A stretch of DNA of 64,000 nucleotides, taken from contig NZ_NTGE01000222.1 of the NCBI RefSeq assembly GCF_002291145.1, positions 27,880 to 91,879 on the forward strand, in the 5' to 3' direction. This document shows positions 16,181 to 24,824 of this stretch, in pieces; within the stretch, counting starts at the first letter, position 1; the number at the start of each line of letters is the position of its first letter. The notes beneath the pieces are model-generated. The model did not search any database. It was not told the DNA's origin and was given only the letters and a program-made list of their open reading frames with translations. This DNA is from Streptomyces sp. SA15. Lineage in GTDB: Bacteria; Actinomycetota; Actinomycetes; Streptomycetales; Streptomycetaceae. The translations under genes and the position numbers were made by a program.

Positions 16181-16552
16181 TCAGCCGGCCGGCACCGCCC
16201 ACGGCTCCTGCGGCAGCGGCCTGCCGGTCTCCAGGAGCGACTTGAGGTTGGACAGCACGGCCGGCCAGCCGGAGGCCGCGTCGGCGCGCTCATCCTCGTC
16301 GTTGAGATCCTCATGGGTGACGGTGAGCCGGACGATGTCGTCGTGCGGCCGGATGTCGAAGGTCACCCGGGAGTGCCGGTCCTGCTGCCCCTCCTCCTCG
16401 GGCGCGGCCCAGGTGGTGACGAGGCGGGACGGGCGCTCGCTCTCCACCACGGCGCCGACCACGTCGGCGATGCCGGAACCGTCCGTCCGTACATGCTCCC
16501 AGCGTGAGCCGGGCTGCCAGTCCGAGACGTTGCCGTGGCCCCATGTCAGCGC
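16181..16552 (-). pseudogene. SRPBCC/AHSA1-domain protein, N-terminus missing
   Basis: The frame carries TWGHGNVSDWQPGSRWEHVR, then DGSGIADVVGAVVESE, RLVTTW and VTFDIRPHDDIVRLTVTHED, the middle and C-terminal part of an AHSA1-type lipid/START-fold protein. About 30-40 N-terminal residues are missing. In-frame TAG and TAA lie immediately upstream, at the 3' end of the phosphotransferase gene. A GTG at 16462 could start only a half-domain. The gene probably fused to its neighbour by deletion. Confidence 0.7.
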
Positions 16553-16567
16553 CGGCCAGCACCGTTA

Positions 16568-17302
16568 CTACAGGCAGGCCGACAGTTCCCGACGGTGAGC
16601 GCGCACCCACTCCCACGCGGACCGCACCTCGTCCACGGCCCCGCTCTCGCGCAGACCGACCATGGCCGGCTCACCGCGCTCGGCACCCGCCTCGATCCCC
16701 CGCCAACAGCGGTCCTGCCACCACAGGATCGTGTCGAGGAGGCGGCCGCGCCCCTCGAGGCCGTAGGCATCGCAGAGGAGCCGGATCCGGCGGGCAGCCT
16801 CCGGCACGTCGGTCACCCCGGGCCCCAGGTCCAGGTACTGCCAGCACACATGGGCGACGTCCTGAATGCGCTCCCCCGGAGCGGCGATGTCCCAGTCGAT
16901 GAAGGCGACCGGCCACCACTCGTCGCCTGTCACGGTGTACACGGTGTTCTTCGGGGCCAGGTCGTTGTGGCACACGACGTCCTGGCCAGCGGCGAGCGGC
17001 GTGCCGTGTGTCAGGTCGTGGAACGCGCGGACGAGCCGGGCCACGCGCACGAGACCGGCGTCGGTGCGGGCGGCGGCCCGTTCCCGCGGTGTGAGCGCCG
17101 CCCGCCCCTCGACGTAGTCGAAGATCTCCCGGCCCCGCTCGTCCGTCCCCAGGAACCGGGGCGCCCCCGCCCACCCCCGCCGCTCGAACAGCGCGAGCAC
17201 GTCCCGTACGTACCGTGTCCTCGGCGAGGGCGTTCGCCGTACGGTCGCACCGACCCGGACGACCTCGTTCACCGCGCCGCCGCCGAGCACCGACTCCTCC
17301 AC
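16568..17302 (-). CDS. Aminoglycoside-phosphotransferase-family kinase
   Basis: The 244-aa protein has an APH/choline-kinase-like fold. The Brenner catalytic motif is HNDLAPKN (about residue 111-118) and the metal-binding Asp is in AFIDWDIAAPGE. The phosphate-binding N-lobe is short. The GTG at 17302 has GGAGG seven bases upstream. The substrate is unknown; most such proteins are not resistance enzymes. Its stop abuts the truncated SRPBCC gene, so the original 3' neighbour has been rearranged. Confidence 0.82.
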   Translation of the reverse strand: MEESVLGGGAVNEVVRVGATVRRTPSPRTRYVRDVLALFERRGWAGAPRFLGTDERGREIFDYVEGRAALTPRERAAARTDAGLVRVARLVRAFHDLTHGTPLAAGQDVVCHNDLAPKNTVYTVTGDEWWPVAFIDWDIAAPGERIQDVAHVCWQYLDLGPGVTDVPEAARRIRLLCDAYGLEGRGRLLDTILWWQDRCWRGIEAGAERGEPAMVGLRESGAVDEVRSAWEWVRAHRRELSACL

Positions 17303-17372
17303 CTGACCGCCTCCGCGTCACACCTGCCCCATCCCGGTCGGCCCGATCAGGCGCCCGGGGCAGGATCAACTC

Positions 17373-17649
17373 ATGAACGACAACGGGAGTTTCGCCCCTC
17401 CCTCGGCGCTGCGGCTTGAAGGGTACGGGATCCGCCTGCGCGCCTGGTCGGACGAGGATCCCGCCGACCTCGTCGCCCTGTACCACGATCCCGAGATGGC
17501 CCGCTGGACCCCGGTCGCCTCGCCCTTGGAACGCGGCGAGCGAGGCGGTGGCCCGTTCCTGCGGGTTCGAGCCCGCGGACGACGCCCCGGTCCGGCGCCG
17601 GTCGAGGGGCCGGGAGACCGCCCTGCGGACCTGGAGCCTGCGCGGGTGA
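17373..17649 (+). pseudogene. GNAT acetyltransferase with internal deletion and frameshift
   Basis: The first 50 residues (LRLEGYGIRLRAWSDEDPAD, then LVALYHDPEMARWTPVASP) are a RimJ-type GNAT N-terminus. At about 17527 the frame shifts, and the +1 frame continues with the GNAT C-terminus WNAASEAVARSCGF ending ALRTWSLRG at 17649. About 90 residues, including the acetyl-CoA-binding motif, are missing. The product would be inactive. It is divergent from the phosphotransferase gene. Confidence 0.75.
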
Positions 17650-17691
17650 AACTCCTGGCCCGGCAAGGCCTTGGGCTGGCACGCTGCCCGT

Positions 17692-18270
17692 ATGGATCAC
17701 GCGGAGGTACTGCTCATCGGCGGACGCGCCGGCGTCGGCAAGACGACGGTGGGGTGGGAGGTCTCGGCACGGCTGCGGGCGGCCGGGGTCGCGCATGCCG
17801 TGATCGACGGCGACTTCATGGGGCAGGTGCATCCGGCGCCGGAGGGCGACCCGCACCGGGCGGCCGTCGCCGAGCGGAACCTGACCGCGGTATGGCGGAA
17901 CTACGCCGCACTGGGCTACCGGCGTCTCGTGTACACGAACACCGTGAGCATCCTCGAGGAGGCGGCGGACATGTTCCGGCGCGCGATGGGCGACGACGTA
18001 CGGATGGTGCGGATGCTGTTGACCGCCTCCGACGAGACGGCCGAGCAGCGCCTGAAGTCGCGGGAGCTCGGTTCCGAGCTGGAGCACGAGATCAGAGGCA
18101 GCGTCCGCAAGGCCCGGATGCTGGAGGAGCGGGCGCCCGCGGACGCCCTGCGCGTGGTGACCGACGGGCGCACGGTGATCGACATCGCGAGTGAAGTGGT
18201 CTCGGCCACCGGGTGGGTCGGGGGTGACGGACGGGGCCTCGGAGCCGGGTCCACTTTGGCCAGTGGTTGA
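17692..18270 (+). CDS. P-loop nucleotide-binding kinase-like protein
   Basis: The 192-aa protein has Walker A GGRAGVGKTT near the N-terminus, VIDGDFMGQVHP as a likely lid/acceptor Asp motif and an Arg-rich C-terminal half. It resembles adenylylsulfate/gluconate-kinase-like ATPases common in streptomycetes. The substrate is unknown. The ATG at 17692 (MDHAEVLLIGG) is preferred to the TTG at 17671. It is soluble and cytoplasmic. Confidence 0.78.
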   Translation: MDHAEVLLIGGRAGVGKTTVGWEVSARLRAAGVAHAVIDGDFMGQVHPAPEGDPHRAAVAERNLTAVWRNYAALGYRRLVYTNTVSILEEAADMFRRAMGDDVRMVRMLLTASDETAEQRLKSRELGSELEHEIRGSVRKARMLEERAPADALRVVTDGRTVIDIASEVVSATGWVGGDGRGLGAGSTLASG

Positions 18271-18343
18271 CCGGAGCCGGACTGTCCCCGCCCCCAGGGG
18301 GAACCCGAACTACAGACGGGGGTCTTGACGAAAAGGGGCGGAG

Positions 18344-18607
18344 ATGGAGATCGACGGCATCATCAGTGCCATCGTGATCGGCATCGTCATCGGTGTCCTG
18401 GGCCGGCTCGTGGTCCCCGGGCGCCAGCGCATCGGGATCCTGTGGACGATCGTCGTCGGCATCGTCGCCGCGCTGATCGGTTCGGCGATCGCCGGCGCGT
18501 TCGACGTGGCCGACACCGACGGCGTCGACTGGGTCGAGTGGCTCATCCAGATCGGCCTCGCCGCACTCGGCGTGGCCACGCTGGACCGGTCGCGGGCACG
18601 CCGCTGA
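18344..18607 (+). CDS. GlsB/YeaQ/YmgE-family membrane protein
   Basis: The 87-aa protein has three predicted membrane helices with the family pattern IIGLIAGxLGRLVVPG, here VIGIVIGVLGRLVVPGRQRI. It belongs to the transglycosylase-associated stress-response family; its biochemical role is unknown. An AAAAGGGGCGGAG ribosome region precedes the ATG. A GACGCGCGCG/CGCGCGCGTC stem (18650-18689) follows at a short distance and may terminate transcription. Confidence 0.9.
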   Translation: MEIDGIISAIVIGIVIGVLGRLVVPGRQRIGILWTIVVGIVAALIGSAIAGAFDVADTDGVDWVEWLIQIGLAALGVATLDRSRARR

Positions 18608-18649
18608 CGACGTACGACGGCGGCACGCGGACGGCTGAGCGGGAAAGGT

Positions 18650-18689
18650 GACGCGCGCGGGCCGGCCCACGGACGGCGGCGCGCGCGTC
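18650..18689. terminator. Candidate terminator stem-loop
   Basis: GACGCGCGCG (18650-18659) and CGCGCGCGTC (18680-18689) form a perfect 10-bp stem with a 20-base GC-rich loop. It lies between the convergent membrane-protein and epimerase genes. Confidence 0.5.
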
Positions 18690-18800
18690 GCCTCGGCATG
18701 CGCGGAGGGGTGAGCGGGTGGTCGCGGCCGCCGAGGCGGTGGCGAAGCGCGGAGCGGTGGAACACCAGCTCGACCTGTAGACCATTGGGCCCACGGGCGG

Positions 18801-19724
18801 TCAACGGGCTGCCGCACGCATGGCCGCGAGGCCCTCCCGGCTGGACGGGTACACCGGCGTCCAGCCCAGTTCCCGCTCCGCCTTCGCCGTGGAGACCCGC
18901 AGCGTCGTCGACATCACCGTGTGCGCGTACGACATCGGCTTCATCAGCCATCGAGGTACGGTCATCGGCTTCGACAGCCCGAACTCCTCGGCCACGCACA
19001 GGACATGGGCCCGGAAGCCGAGCGGGACGCGGTCCGCGACGTTGTACGCCTGGCCGGGGCGGCCGCGTTCGACGGCGGCGGCCACCGCGCGCGCCGCGTC
19101 GGTGAGCTCCACCCACGGCAGGACCCGGCCGCGGTCGTCGGGGACGGGCAGCTGCCGCTTGCGCAGCAGGGTCAGCAGGGCGTCGGTGCCGCCGGGCCCG
19201 TAGAACAGGCCGAAGCGGAGCGCGATGCCGTCCAGCCCCTCTGTTCCGAAGGCGAGTCGCTCCTTGGTGCGCATGGCCGCGATGTGCCGTTCCAGCTCCG
19301 GTGAGGTGCCGGGCGGGCCGAAGGGGTCGTCCTCGGTGACCGGGCGGGCGCCGTGGTCCCCGTAGCCGTATCCGAAGACCATCGACTCGGCCACGAAGCG
19401 GCGGGCGCCGACGGCCTGGGCGGCCTCGACGAGGTGCGCGGTGCCGTCGATGCGCAGGGCGTTGGTGGCGTGCATGCCGCCGTGGCGCATGGGTGGCTTG
19501 CGCAGGGCGGTCGCGGCGTGGATCACCGTGTCGAAGCGGTGCCCGTCGACTGCACGCAGCAGCGCGTCGCGGTCCATGAGGTCGGCCCGGATGCCGTTGT
19601 CCTCGCCCCGGCCGAGCCCGGTGACCTTGTGGCCCGCGTCGGTCAGGGCGCGGGCGACGTGCCGGCCGAGGACACCGCTCGCGCCGGCGAGGAGGATGGT
19701 CTGGTTCGTGTGCATGGTCGCCAT
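18801..19724 (-). CDS. NAD(P)-dependent epimerase/dehydratase (extended SDR)
   Basis: The 307-aa protein has the Rossmann motif GASGVLGRHVA near residue 15. It has conserved SDR stretches VIHAATALRK and ALRFGLFYGPGG, and a C-terminal ELGWTPVYPSSREGL typical of sugar-nucleotide epimerases. The usual YxxxK is not obvious (YGYGDHG lies in the position), so catalysis may be atypical. Two in-frame ATGs (19724 and 19715) are possible; neither has a strong ribosome site. The substrate is unknown. Confidence 0.82.
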   Translation of the reverse strand: MATMHTNQTILLAGASGVLGRHVARALTDAGHKVTGLGRGEDNGIRADLMDRDALLRAVDGHRFDTVIHAATALRKPPMRHGGMHATNALRIDGTAHLVEAAQAVGARRFVAESMVFGYGYGDHGARPVTEDDPFGPPGTSPELERHIAAMRTKERLAFGTEGLDGIALRFGLFYGPGGTDALLTLLRKRQLPVPDDRGRVLPWVELTDAARAVAAAVERGRPGQAYNVADRVPLGFRAHVLCVAEEFGLSKPMTVPRWLMKPMSYAHTVMSTTLRVSTAKAERELGWTPVYPSSREGLAAMRAAAR

Positions 19725-19793
19725 ACTCGTGCGACGGACCGGGCGGGCCCGGACGTGACATCCCCCGCGACGGCGTTGTCACCCGGTGGCGGC

Positions 19794-20588
19794 TCACCGG
19801 ACGGCGACGCCCTGAGGCACATACACGTACGGCGTGGTCGTGGTCAGCGCGTGGAAGCCGAGGCGTTCCAGGATGGGGCGGCTCTGGCTGGAGGCGTCGA
19901 CCTGGAGGTAGCGGTAGCCGCGGCCCACGGCGGCGCGGGCCCGGTGTGCGACAAGCGAGCGGTAGATGCCCCGGCCGCGCCAGTCCTCGACGGTGCCACC
20001 GCCCCACAGGCCGGCGAAGCGGGTGCCGGGCACGAGCTCCATGCGGGCCGCGCTGACCGGCGTGTCGCCGGCGAGGGCGACGACGGCGACGACGGTGTCC
20101 GGATCGTCCGTCAGCCGGGCGAGCAGCTGGTGGCGCAGCCGGGAGGCGTCGGTGCCGAACGCCTGCTCGTGGACGTCCGCCACGAGGTCGACGCCCGCCC
20201 GGTCGGTGACGGGCAGGACGCGGATGCCCTCCGGCGGCTCGGCGTCCAGGATCAGGTCGGCGACCTCGCCGATCATCAGCGTCTCCTCGGGCTCGGGCGT
20301 GAACCCGGCGGCCCGCAGGCGCTGTCCGAGATCCACCGGCCGGTCGTGCCCGTAGAGCTTCCATTCGAACGCGTGGCCGAGTCCGGTGTAGTGGGCGATC
20401 TGGTCGGCGATCGCCGCGTCGGCGCCCGCCGCGTCCAGGTCGGACCAGACGACGCCGTTCCAGCCCTGTGCCGGGGCCACCTGGCGGATCACCTTCCCCA
20501 CCCGCTCGATGCGGGCGTCGGGGCCGTCGGGCTGGGCGCCTTCGCGCAGGTCCCGGTCGAAGAGTGCGAGTACCGCGGCATGATCCAT
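19794..20588 (-). CDS. GNAT-family N-acetyltransferase
   Basis: The 264-aa protein has a C-terminal GNAT domain with the acetyl-CoA motif DWRGRGIYRSLVAHRARAAV and the beta-6 region YLQVDASSQSRPILERLGF. The N-terminal 120 residues are a divergent, possibly second, GNAT-like lobe. The ATG at 20588 has TGGAGTG upstream; the longer frame is not supported. It is divergent from the deaminase at 20720. The substrate is unknown. Confidence 0.85.
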   Translation of the reverse strand: MDHAAVLALFDRDLREGAQPDGPDARIERVGKVIRQVAPAQGWNGVVWSDLDAAGADAAIADQIAHYTGLGHAFEWKLYGHDRPVDLGQRLRAAGFTPEPEETLMIGEVADLILDAEPPEGIRVLPVTDRAGVDLVADVHEQAFGTDASRLRHQLLARLTDDPDTVVAVVALAGDTPVSAARMELVPGTRFAGLWGGGTVEDWRGRGIYRSLVAHRARAAVGRGYRYLQVDASSQSRPILERLGFHALTTTTPYVYVPQGVAVR

Positions 20589-20719
20589 GCGCTCACTCCA
20601 CCATTCGGACGCCCCCGCGGCAACGTCGTTTACGACTGCCGTACGCACCCCTCACCGGATGCGCGGCGCCCCGTAGTCTGCGCTGCGGAGACCACCACGT
20701 CACGAGGAGGCCGTACGCC

Positions 20720-21205
20720 ATGGTCGTGAAGGACGCCGAACTGCCGTATCTGCGCCGCTGCGTGGAGCTGGCGACCGAGGCCCTGGAGGCCGGGGACGAG
20801 CCGTTCGGCTCGGTGCTGGTGGGCGGGGACGGCGCGGTGCTCGCCGAGGACCACAACCGGGTGGCCTCCGGCGACCGCACCCGGCACCCCGAGTTCGAGC
20901 TGGCGCGCTGGTCCGCGGCCCACCTGACGCCGAAGGAGCGGGCGGCCGCGACCGTCTACACCTCCGGCGAGCACTGCCCGATGTGCGCGGCCGCGCACGC
21001 CTGGGTGGGTCTCGGACGCATCGTGTACGTCGCCTCGTCGGAGCAACTGGCGTCCTGGCTGGGCGAGTTGGGGGCACCCGCGCCGCCGGTGCGGAGCCTG
21101 CCGGTCCACGAGGTGGCGCCCGGTGTGACCGTGGAGGGCCCGGTACCCGAACTCACCGAGGACGTCCGCACGTTGCACCGCCGCTTCCATCGAAGCGCGG
21201 GCTGA
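20720..21205 (+). CDS. Nucleoside/guanine deaminase-like CMP/dCMP-type zinc protein
   Basis: The 161-aa cytidine-deaminase-fold enzyme has a zinc-binding CPMCAAA motif and HPEFE in place of the canonical HAE, with Glu as proton shuttle. EPFGSVLVGGDGAVLAEDHN is the family N-terminal region. It probably deaminates a purine or pyrimidine base or nucleoside. ACGAGGAGG (20702-20709) precedes the ATG with 10-base spacing. Confidence 0.85.
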   Translation: MVVKDAELPYLRRCVELATEALEAGDEPFGSVLVGGDGAVLAEDHNRVASGDRTRHPEFELARWSAAHLTPKERAAATVYTSGEHCPMCAAAHAWVGLGRIVYVASSEQLASWLGELGAPAPPVRSLPVHEVAPGVTVEGPVPELTEDVRTLHRRFHRSAG

Positions 21206-21226
21206 GTCGGCCGCGTACCGCCAGCC

Positions 21227-22081
21227 CTAGCCCAGTTCCAGCGTCGTGACGCCGAAGACCCGGTCCTGGGCGTACGGCCGTACCGGCCCGGTGTACATGC
21301 GGGCCGTCTCGAAGGAGGGCGTGAGGCCCGCCGCCTCGGCGAGGGCGATGCCCGCCCGGTTCGTCCCGGGGACGTCGACGGCGATCTCACTCCCGGCCGC
21401 TTCGGCGGTCAGGGCGGCGAGCAGGGACCTGGCGTCCTCGGCGGTGTCGGCGAACAGTGGCCCGATGCGCAGCGCGTCGCGGCCGGGGCGGATCACTCCG
21501 TAGCCGGTGACGCGGTCGCCGGTGCGGCGTACGACGGCGCGGTGGCCGCCGGCGGTCAGCCAGGCGGCCACGAAGCGCGGGCGGTCCGCCGGGGTACAGA
21601 CGCTGTCGTACGCGGTGATCTCCGCCAGGTCGGCCGGCCGCACGGCACGGACGTCGGCCGGGATCTCGGTCGCGGGCGCGGTTCCGGTGAACCGGACGGT
21701 GCGGTGAGCGGGTTCGAAGCCGGACCGGCGGTAGTTGGCCTGCTGCGCCACGACTCCGTCGAGGCCGATGGTGCGGTTTCCGGCGTGGGCGATCGCGGTC
21801 TTCCACGTGGTGAGGCCGTGGCCGCGGCCGCGCAGGTCGGGCCGTACGAGGTAGAAGCCGAGGAAGGCGTAGTCGGCGCCGTAGTTGACGACGGAGATCG
21901 ACGACACGGGTTCGCCGTCGATCCGGCCGATGAAGAAGCCGTCCGGGTCCTGGGCGAAGAACGCCGGCCCGTCGGCGAGTCCCGGGTTCCATCCCTCGTC
22001 CGCCGCCCATCCGCTGACGACCGACCAGTCGTCGAGGCGTGCCTGCGTGACGACGAGGCCTTCGGAGGCCGGTGAGGTCAT
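21227..22081 (-). CDS. Two-domain GNAT acetyltransferase (YitH-like)
   Basis: The 284-aa protein has an N-terminal GNAT domain (YLVRPDLRGRGHGLTTWKTA, then Asn-rich QQANYRRSGF) and a second GNAT-like domain in the last 130 residues. This layout is typical of YitH/DUF5613-type acetyltransferases. The start is ATG at 22081. The gene is convergent with the deaminase, with about 20 bp between stop codons. The substrate is unknown. Confidence 0.85.
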   Translation of the reverse strand: MTSPASEGLVVTQARLDDWSVVSGWAADEGWNPGLADGPAFFAQDPDGFFIGRIDGEPVSSISVVNYGADYAFLGFYLVRPDLRGRGHGLTTWKTAIAHAGNRTIGLDGVVAQQANYRRSGFEPAHRTVRFTGTAPATEIPADVRAVRPADLAEITAYDSVCTPADRPRFVAAWLTAGGHRAVVRRTGDRVTGYGVIRPGRDALRIGPLFADTAEDARSLLAALTAEAAGSEIAVDVPGTNRAGIALAEAAGLTPSFETARMYTGPVRPYAQDRVFGVTTLELG

Positions 22082-22219
22082 GGGTGCGCTCCGTTCCGTG
22101 GGGTGGTGGGCGGTGATCGGCCGTACCCGAGCATCCTTGCCGATCTTCCGGGAGGGCGTCAGGGTGCGATCAAGCCGTCGGCCGACGGACGTCGGCCACC
22201 GTGGCGTGCCGCCGTACGG

Positions 22220-22257
22220 CGGAGGGCTCCACCGGTCACCGCCGGTGGAGCCCTCCG
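22220..22257. terminator. Strong hairpin terminator
   Basis: GGAGGGCTCCACCGG and CCGGTGGAGCCCTCC form a perfect 15-bp stem (16 bp with the flanking C-G pair) around TCACCG. It lies just after the chaplin stop and probably terminates that gene. Confidence 0.85.
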
Positions 22258-22271
22258 TCCTCCTCGGTCGG

Positions 22272-22946
22272 TCAGCGCTCCGCCCGGGGGCGGAAGCGCC
22301 GGTACACCGCGGCCCCGCCCATGATCAGCGCCGCGCTGCCCGCGACGGCGGGCAGCGCCAGGTCCGCTCCCGTGGCGGCGAGGGCCTCCGTGGAACGGTG
22401 CCCGTGGGTGTGCGGGGCCGGCCGCGGACCCGGATTCGCCTTGGTCGGCGGGGTCGGCTTCGGTGCCGGCCGGACGGGACGCTCCGGGCCGTCGGGGCGG
22501 CCGGGCCGGTCCCCTCGGGTGTTCACGGACTCGTTGCCGACGGCCGCGTTGCCGACGCCGACCACGTTCACCGTGTTGCCGCTGACGTTCACGGGAAGGT
22601 CGACCGGGAGCTGCACACCGTTGCCGGAGAGCACGCCCGGTGAATCCTTTCCGCCGCCCTCCGCCACCGCTCCGCCGGACGCCTTGCGCCGGTCGCCGCC
22701 GCCTTCGTCGACGTTGGCGCAGCTGTTGCCCGCCGCGGGGTTGAGGACTCCCACCACATTCACGGTGTTCCCGCACACGTTCACCGGGACGTGCACCGGG
22801 AGCTGCACGGTGTTGCCGGAGATCACCCCGGGCGAGCCTGCCGTGGCGCCGTCCGCCGCTGAATCGGCGTACACCGGGACAGCCATGGCCATCGCCCCGG
22901 AGGCGGCGGCAGCCGCGATCACACCGTTTCGGGTAACCCGTCTCAT
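22272..22946 (-). CDS. Long chaplin with sortase signal
   Basis: The 224-aa protein has a signal peptide (to about residue 28) and two chaplin domains, about residues 38-78 and 102-142, each with GNTVNVVGV. A Pro-rich spacer follows, then LAATG, a hydrophobic helix and a YRRFRPRAER tail, i.e. a sortase LAxTG anchor. Long chaplins of the ChpA-C type coat aerial hyphae. Domain 1 has two Cys (VCGNTV and GNSCAN), while domain 2 has Ser and Glu at those places (VSGNTV and GNESVN). The ATG at 22946 is the first with a signal peptide. Confidence 0.92.
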   Translation of the reverse strand: MRRVTRNGVIAAAAASGAMAMAVPVYADSAADGATAGSPGVISGNTVQLPVHVPVNVCGNTVNVVGVLNPAAGNSCANVDEGGGDRRKASGGAVAEGGGKDSPGVLSGNGVQLPVDLPVNVSGNTVNVVGVGNAAVGNESVNTRGDRPGRPDGPERPVRPAPKPTPPTKANPGPRPAPHTHGHRSTEALAATGADLALPAVAGSAALIMGGAAVYRRFRPRAER

Positions 22947-23218
22947 AGGTTCCCTGCCTTCCAGACATGGACGCGGGCACTCGCCCGCATCGCATAAAAC
23001 GTGAGTGAACCAATCCGAGTTATGGCTAATCGGCCTTTCACCCCATCGAGTGGCATGGTTGTCGAACTGGTGGCAAAGCCGTCGTTCGCTCATCGAGGGG
23101 GCGCAGGGTAGGGCACTTCCCGCGGTCCCGCTCGTGCGGAGGCGTGCCTTCCGAGGTCCGCTTATCGTGATCCAGGACGCCGACTTTCCGGACCGCGGCA
23201 GGCGTCCTGGAGGCATTC

Positions 23219-24799
23219 ATGCTGGCCAAGCTGTCGACGCGGCCCACGTTCCGGCGCTGCGCCCTCTCCTCGGGCGTGGGCCTGGCTCTCCTCGGCGTGG
23301 GGCTGCCGGTCATGACCGCGGGTGACTCCGAGCCCGATCTGTCGCGGTTCTACCGGCAGAAGGTCACCTGGTCGAAGTGCGAGGGCGTGGAGATGCCCGA
23401 GGACCTCCAGTGCGGGAAAGTCACCGTCCCCCTCGACTACGCGAAACCGGAGGCGGGCACCCTCGAACTGGCCCTCGCCCGCTACCGGGCGACGGGGAAG
23501 TCCCGGGGCTCGGTGCTGCTGAACTTCGGCGGGCCGGGCAGCGCGGGTGTCAGTGAGCTCGCCGCCGGATCCAAGGACTTCATGGACCTGACGGACGGCT
23601 ACGACGTGGTGAGCTTCGATCCCCGGGGCGTCGGCAGGTCCTCGCCGGTCAGCTGCGGCGACTCCACCTACGGGGCCGCGGCGGTGATGGACGAGGACGC
23701 GGATCTCGGTGGCGACCCGCAGGCCGTCCTGCGGCGGCTGCGGAAGGCGGCCGACGCGTGCGCGAAGCACTCCGGGCCGGTCCTGCCGCACATCGGCACG
23801 GTGAACGCCTCACGGGACCTGGACGTGATGCGCCAGGCCCTCGGCGACGACAAGCTCAACTACCTCGGCTTCTCCTACGGAACCCGGCTGGGCGCGGTGT
23901 ACTCGGCGCAGTTCCCCAAAAAGGTCGGCCGGTTGGTGCTGGACGGCGTGGACACGCTCACCGAGCCGCTGTCCGAGCAGGGCGTGGCGGGCGCCGCGGG
24001 GCAGCAGACGGCGCTGGAGGACTTCGTCGACTGGTGCGTGAAGGACATCGCCTGTCCGTTCGGTACGGACGCCCGCACGGCCCGGGAGCAGGTCGTACGG
24101 CTCGTCGAATCGCTCGACCGGGATCCGGTGCCGACCGACTTCGGCGACGAGTTCACCGGGCAGGACCTCGTGGGCGCCATCGGTCAGGCGCTCTACAGCA
24201 AGGAGATGTGGCCGTCCTTGGAGCGGGCGCTCGCCGCACTGGTCGAGGACGGCGACACGCGTCCGCTCCTCGGGTTCACCGGCCGAGGGGCCGGCTCCCG
24301 CGCCGGGACCGCGACCGACGGCGGCCTGGTCGATCAGGAGGACGTGCCCCTCGACAATCTTCCGGCGGCGCTGATGGCGATCAACTGTGCGGACGATCCC
24401 GATCGCCCCGACGCCGACCGGATCACCCGGGACCTCGGCAGGTTGCGCGCCGCGTACGAGCAGGCCTCCCCGGTCTTCGGCCGTTATCGGCTCGCCGAGT
24501 ACCTGATGTGCTACGGCCGTCCCAAGGGCACCGACTTCATCCGCGAGCGCGTGCGTGACGTCCGTACGCCGAAGATGCTCCTGGTCGGCACTCGGGGCGA
24601 TCCGGCGACGCCGTACCGCTGGACCGTTCAGACGGCGCGGCGGCTCGGCGACTCGGCCGTGGTGCTCGACAACAAGGGCGAGGGCCACACCGGTTACGCG
24701 TCCTCCAAGTGCGTACACCGGAAGGTCGACGCCTTCCTGCTGTACGGCTCCCTGCCGCCCGACGGCAGCTCCTGCGGAGCCGAGGACGACCGCGACTGA
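23219..24799 (+). CDS. Secreted alpha/beta-hydrolase, tripeptidyl-aminopeptidase type (SlpD/E-like)
   Basis: The 526-aa exported protein has an N-terminal hydrophobic segment (ALSSGVGLALLGVGLPVMTA). Its catalytic motifs are GFSYGT (Ser219), Asp in GTRGDPATPY and His in GEGHTGY. LLNFGGPGSAG supplies the oxyanion region. Four or more Cys residues fit extracytoplasmic folding. TGGAGG precedes the ATG at 23219. Known relatives cleave N-terminal tripeptides from exported proteins. It is divergent from the chaplin gene with 272 bp between. Confidence 0.88.
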   Translation: MLAKLSTRPTFRRCALSSGVGLALLGVGLPVMTAGDSEPDLSRFYRQKVTWSKCEGVEMPEDLQCGKVTVPLDYAKPEAGTLELALARYRATGKSRGSVLLNFGGPGSAGVSELAAGSKDFMDLTDGYDVVSFDPRGVGRSSPVSCGDSTYGAAAVMDEDADLGGDPQAVLRRLRKAADACAKHSGPVLPHIGTVNASRDLDVMRQALGDDKLNYLGFSYGTRLGAVYSAQFPKKVGRLVLDGVDTLTEPLSEQGVAGAAGQQTALEDFVDWCVKDIACPFGTDARTAREQVVRLVESLDRDPVPTDFGDEFTGQDLVGAIGQALYSKEMWPSLERALAALVEDGDTRPLLGFTGRGAGSRAGTATDGGLVDQEDVPLDNLPAALMAINCADDPDRPDADRITRDLGRLRAAYEQASPVFGRYRLAEYLMCYGRPKGTDFIRERVRDVRTPKMLLVGTRGDPATPYRWTVQTARRLGDSAVVLDNKGEGHTGYASSKCVHRKVDAFLLYGSLPPDGSSCGAEDDRD

Positions 24800-24824
24800 T
24801 GTACGGCCGCCACGGACGGCCGGC

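Noticed and set aside
16568..17302. Antibiotic resistance from the aminoglycoside-phosphotransferase-like gene
   Set aside because: The catalytic motifs are generic to the kinase superfamily. Nothing specific to drug-modifying enzymes was seen.
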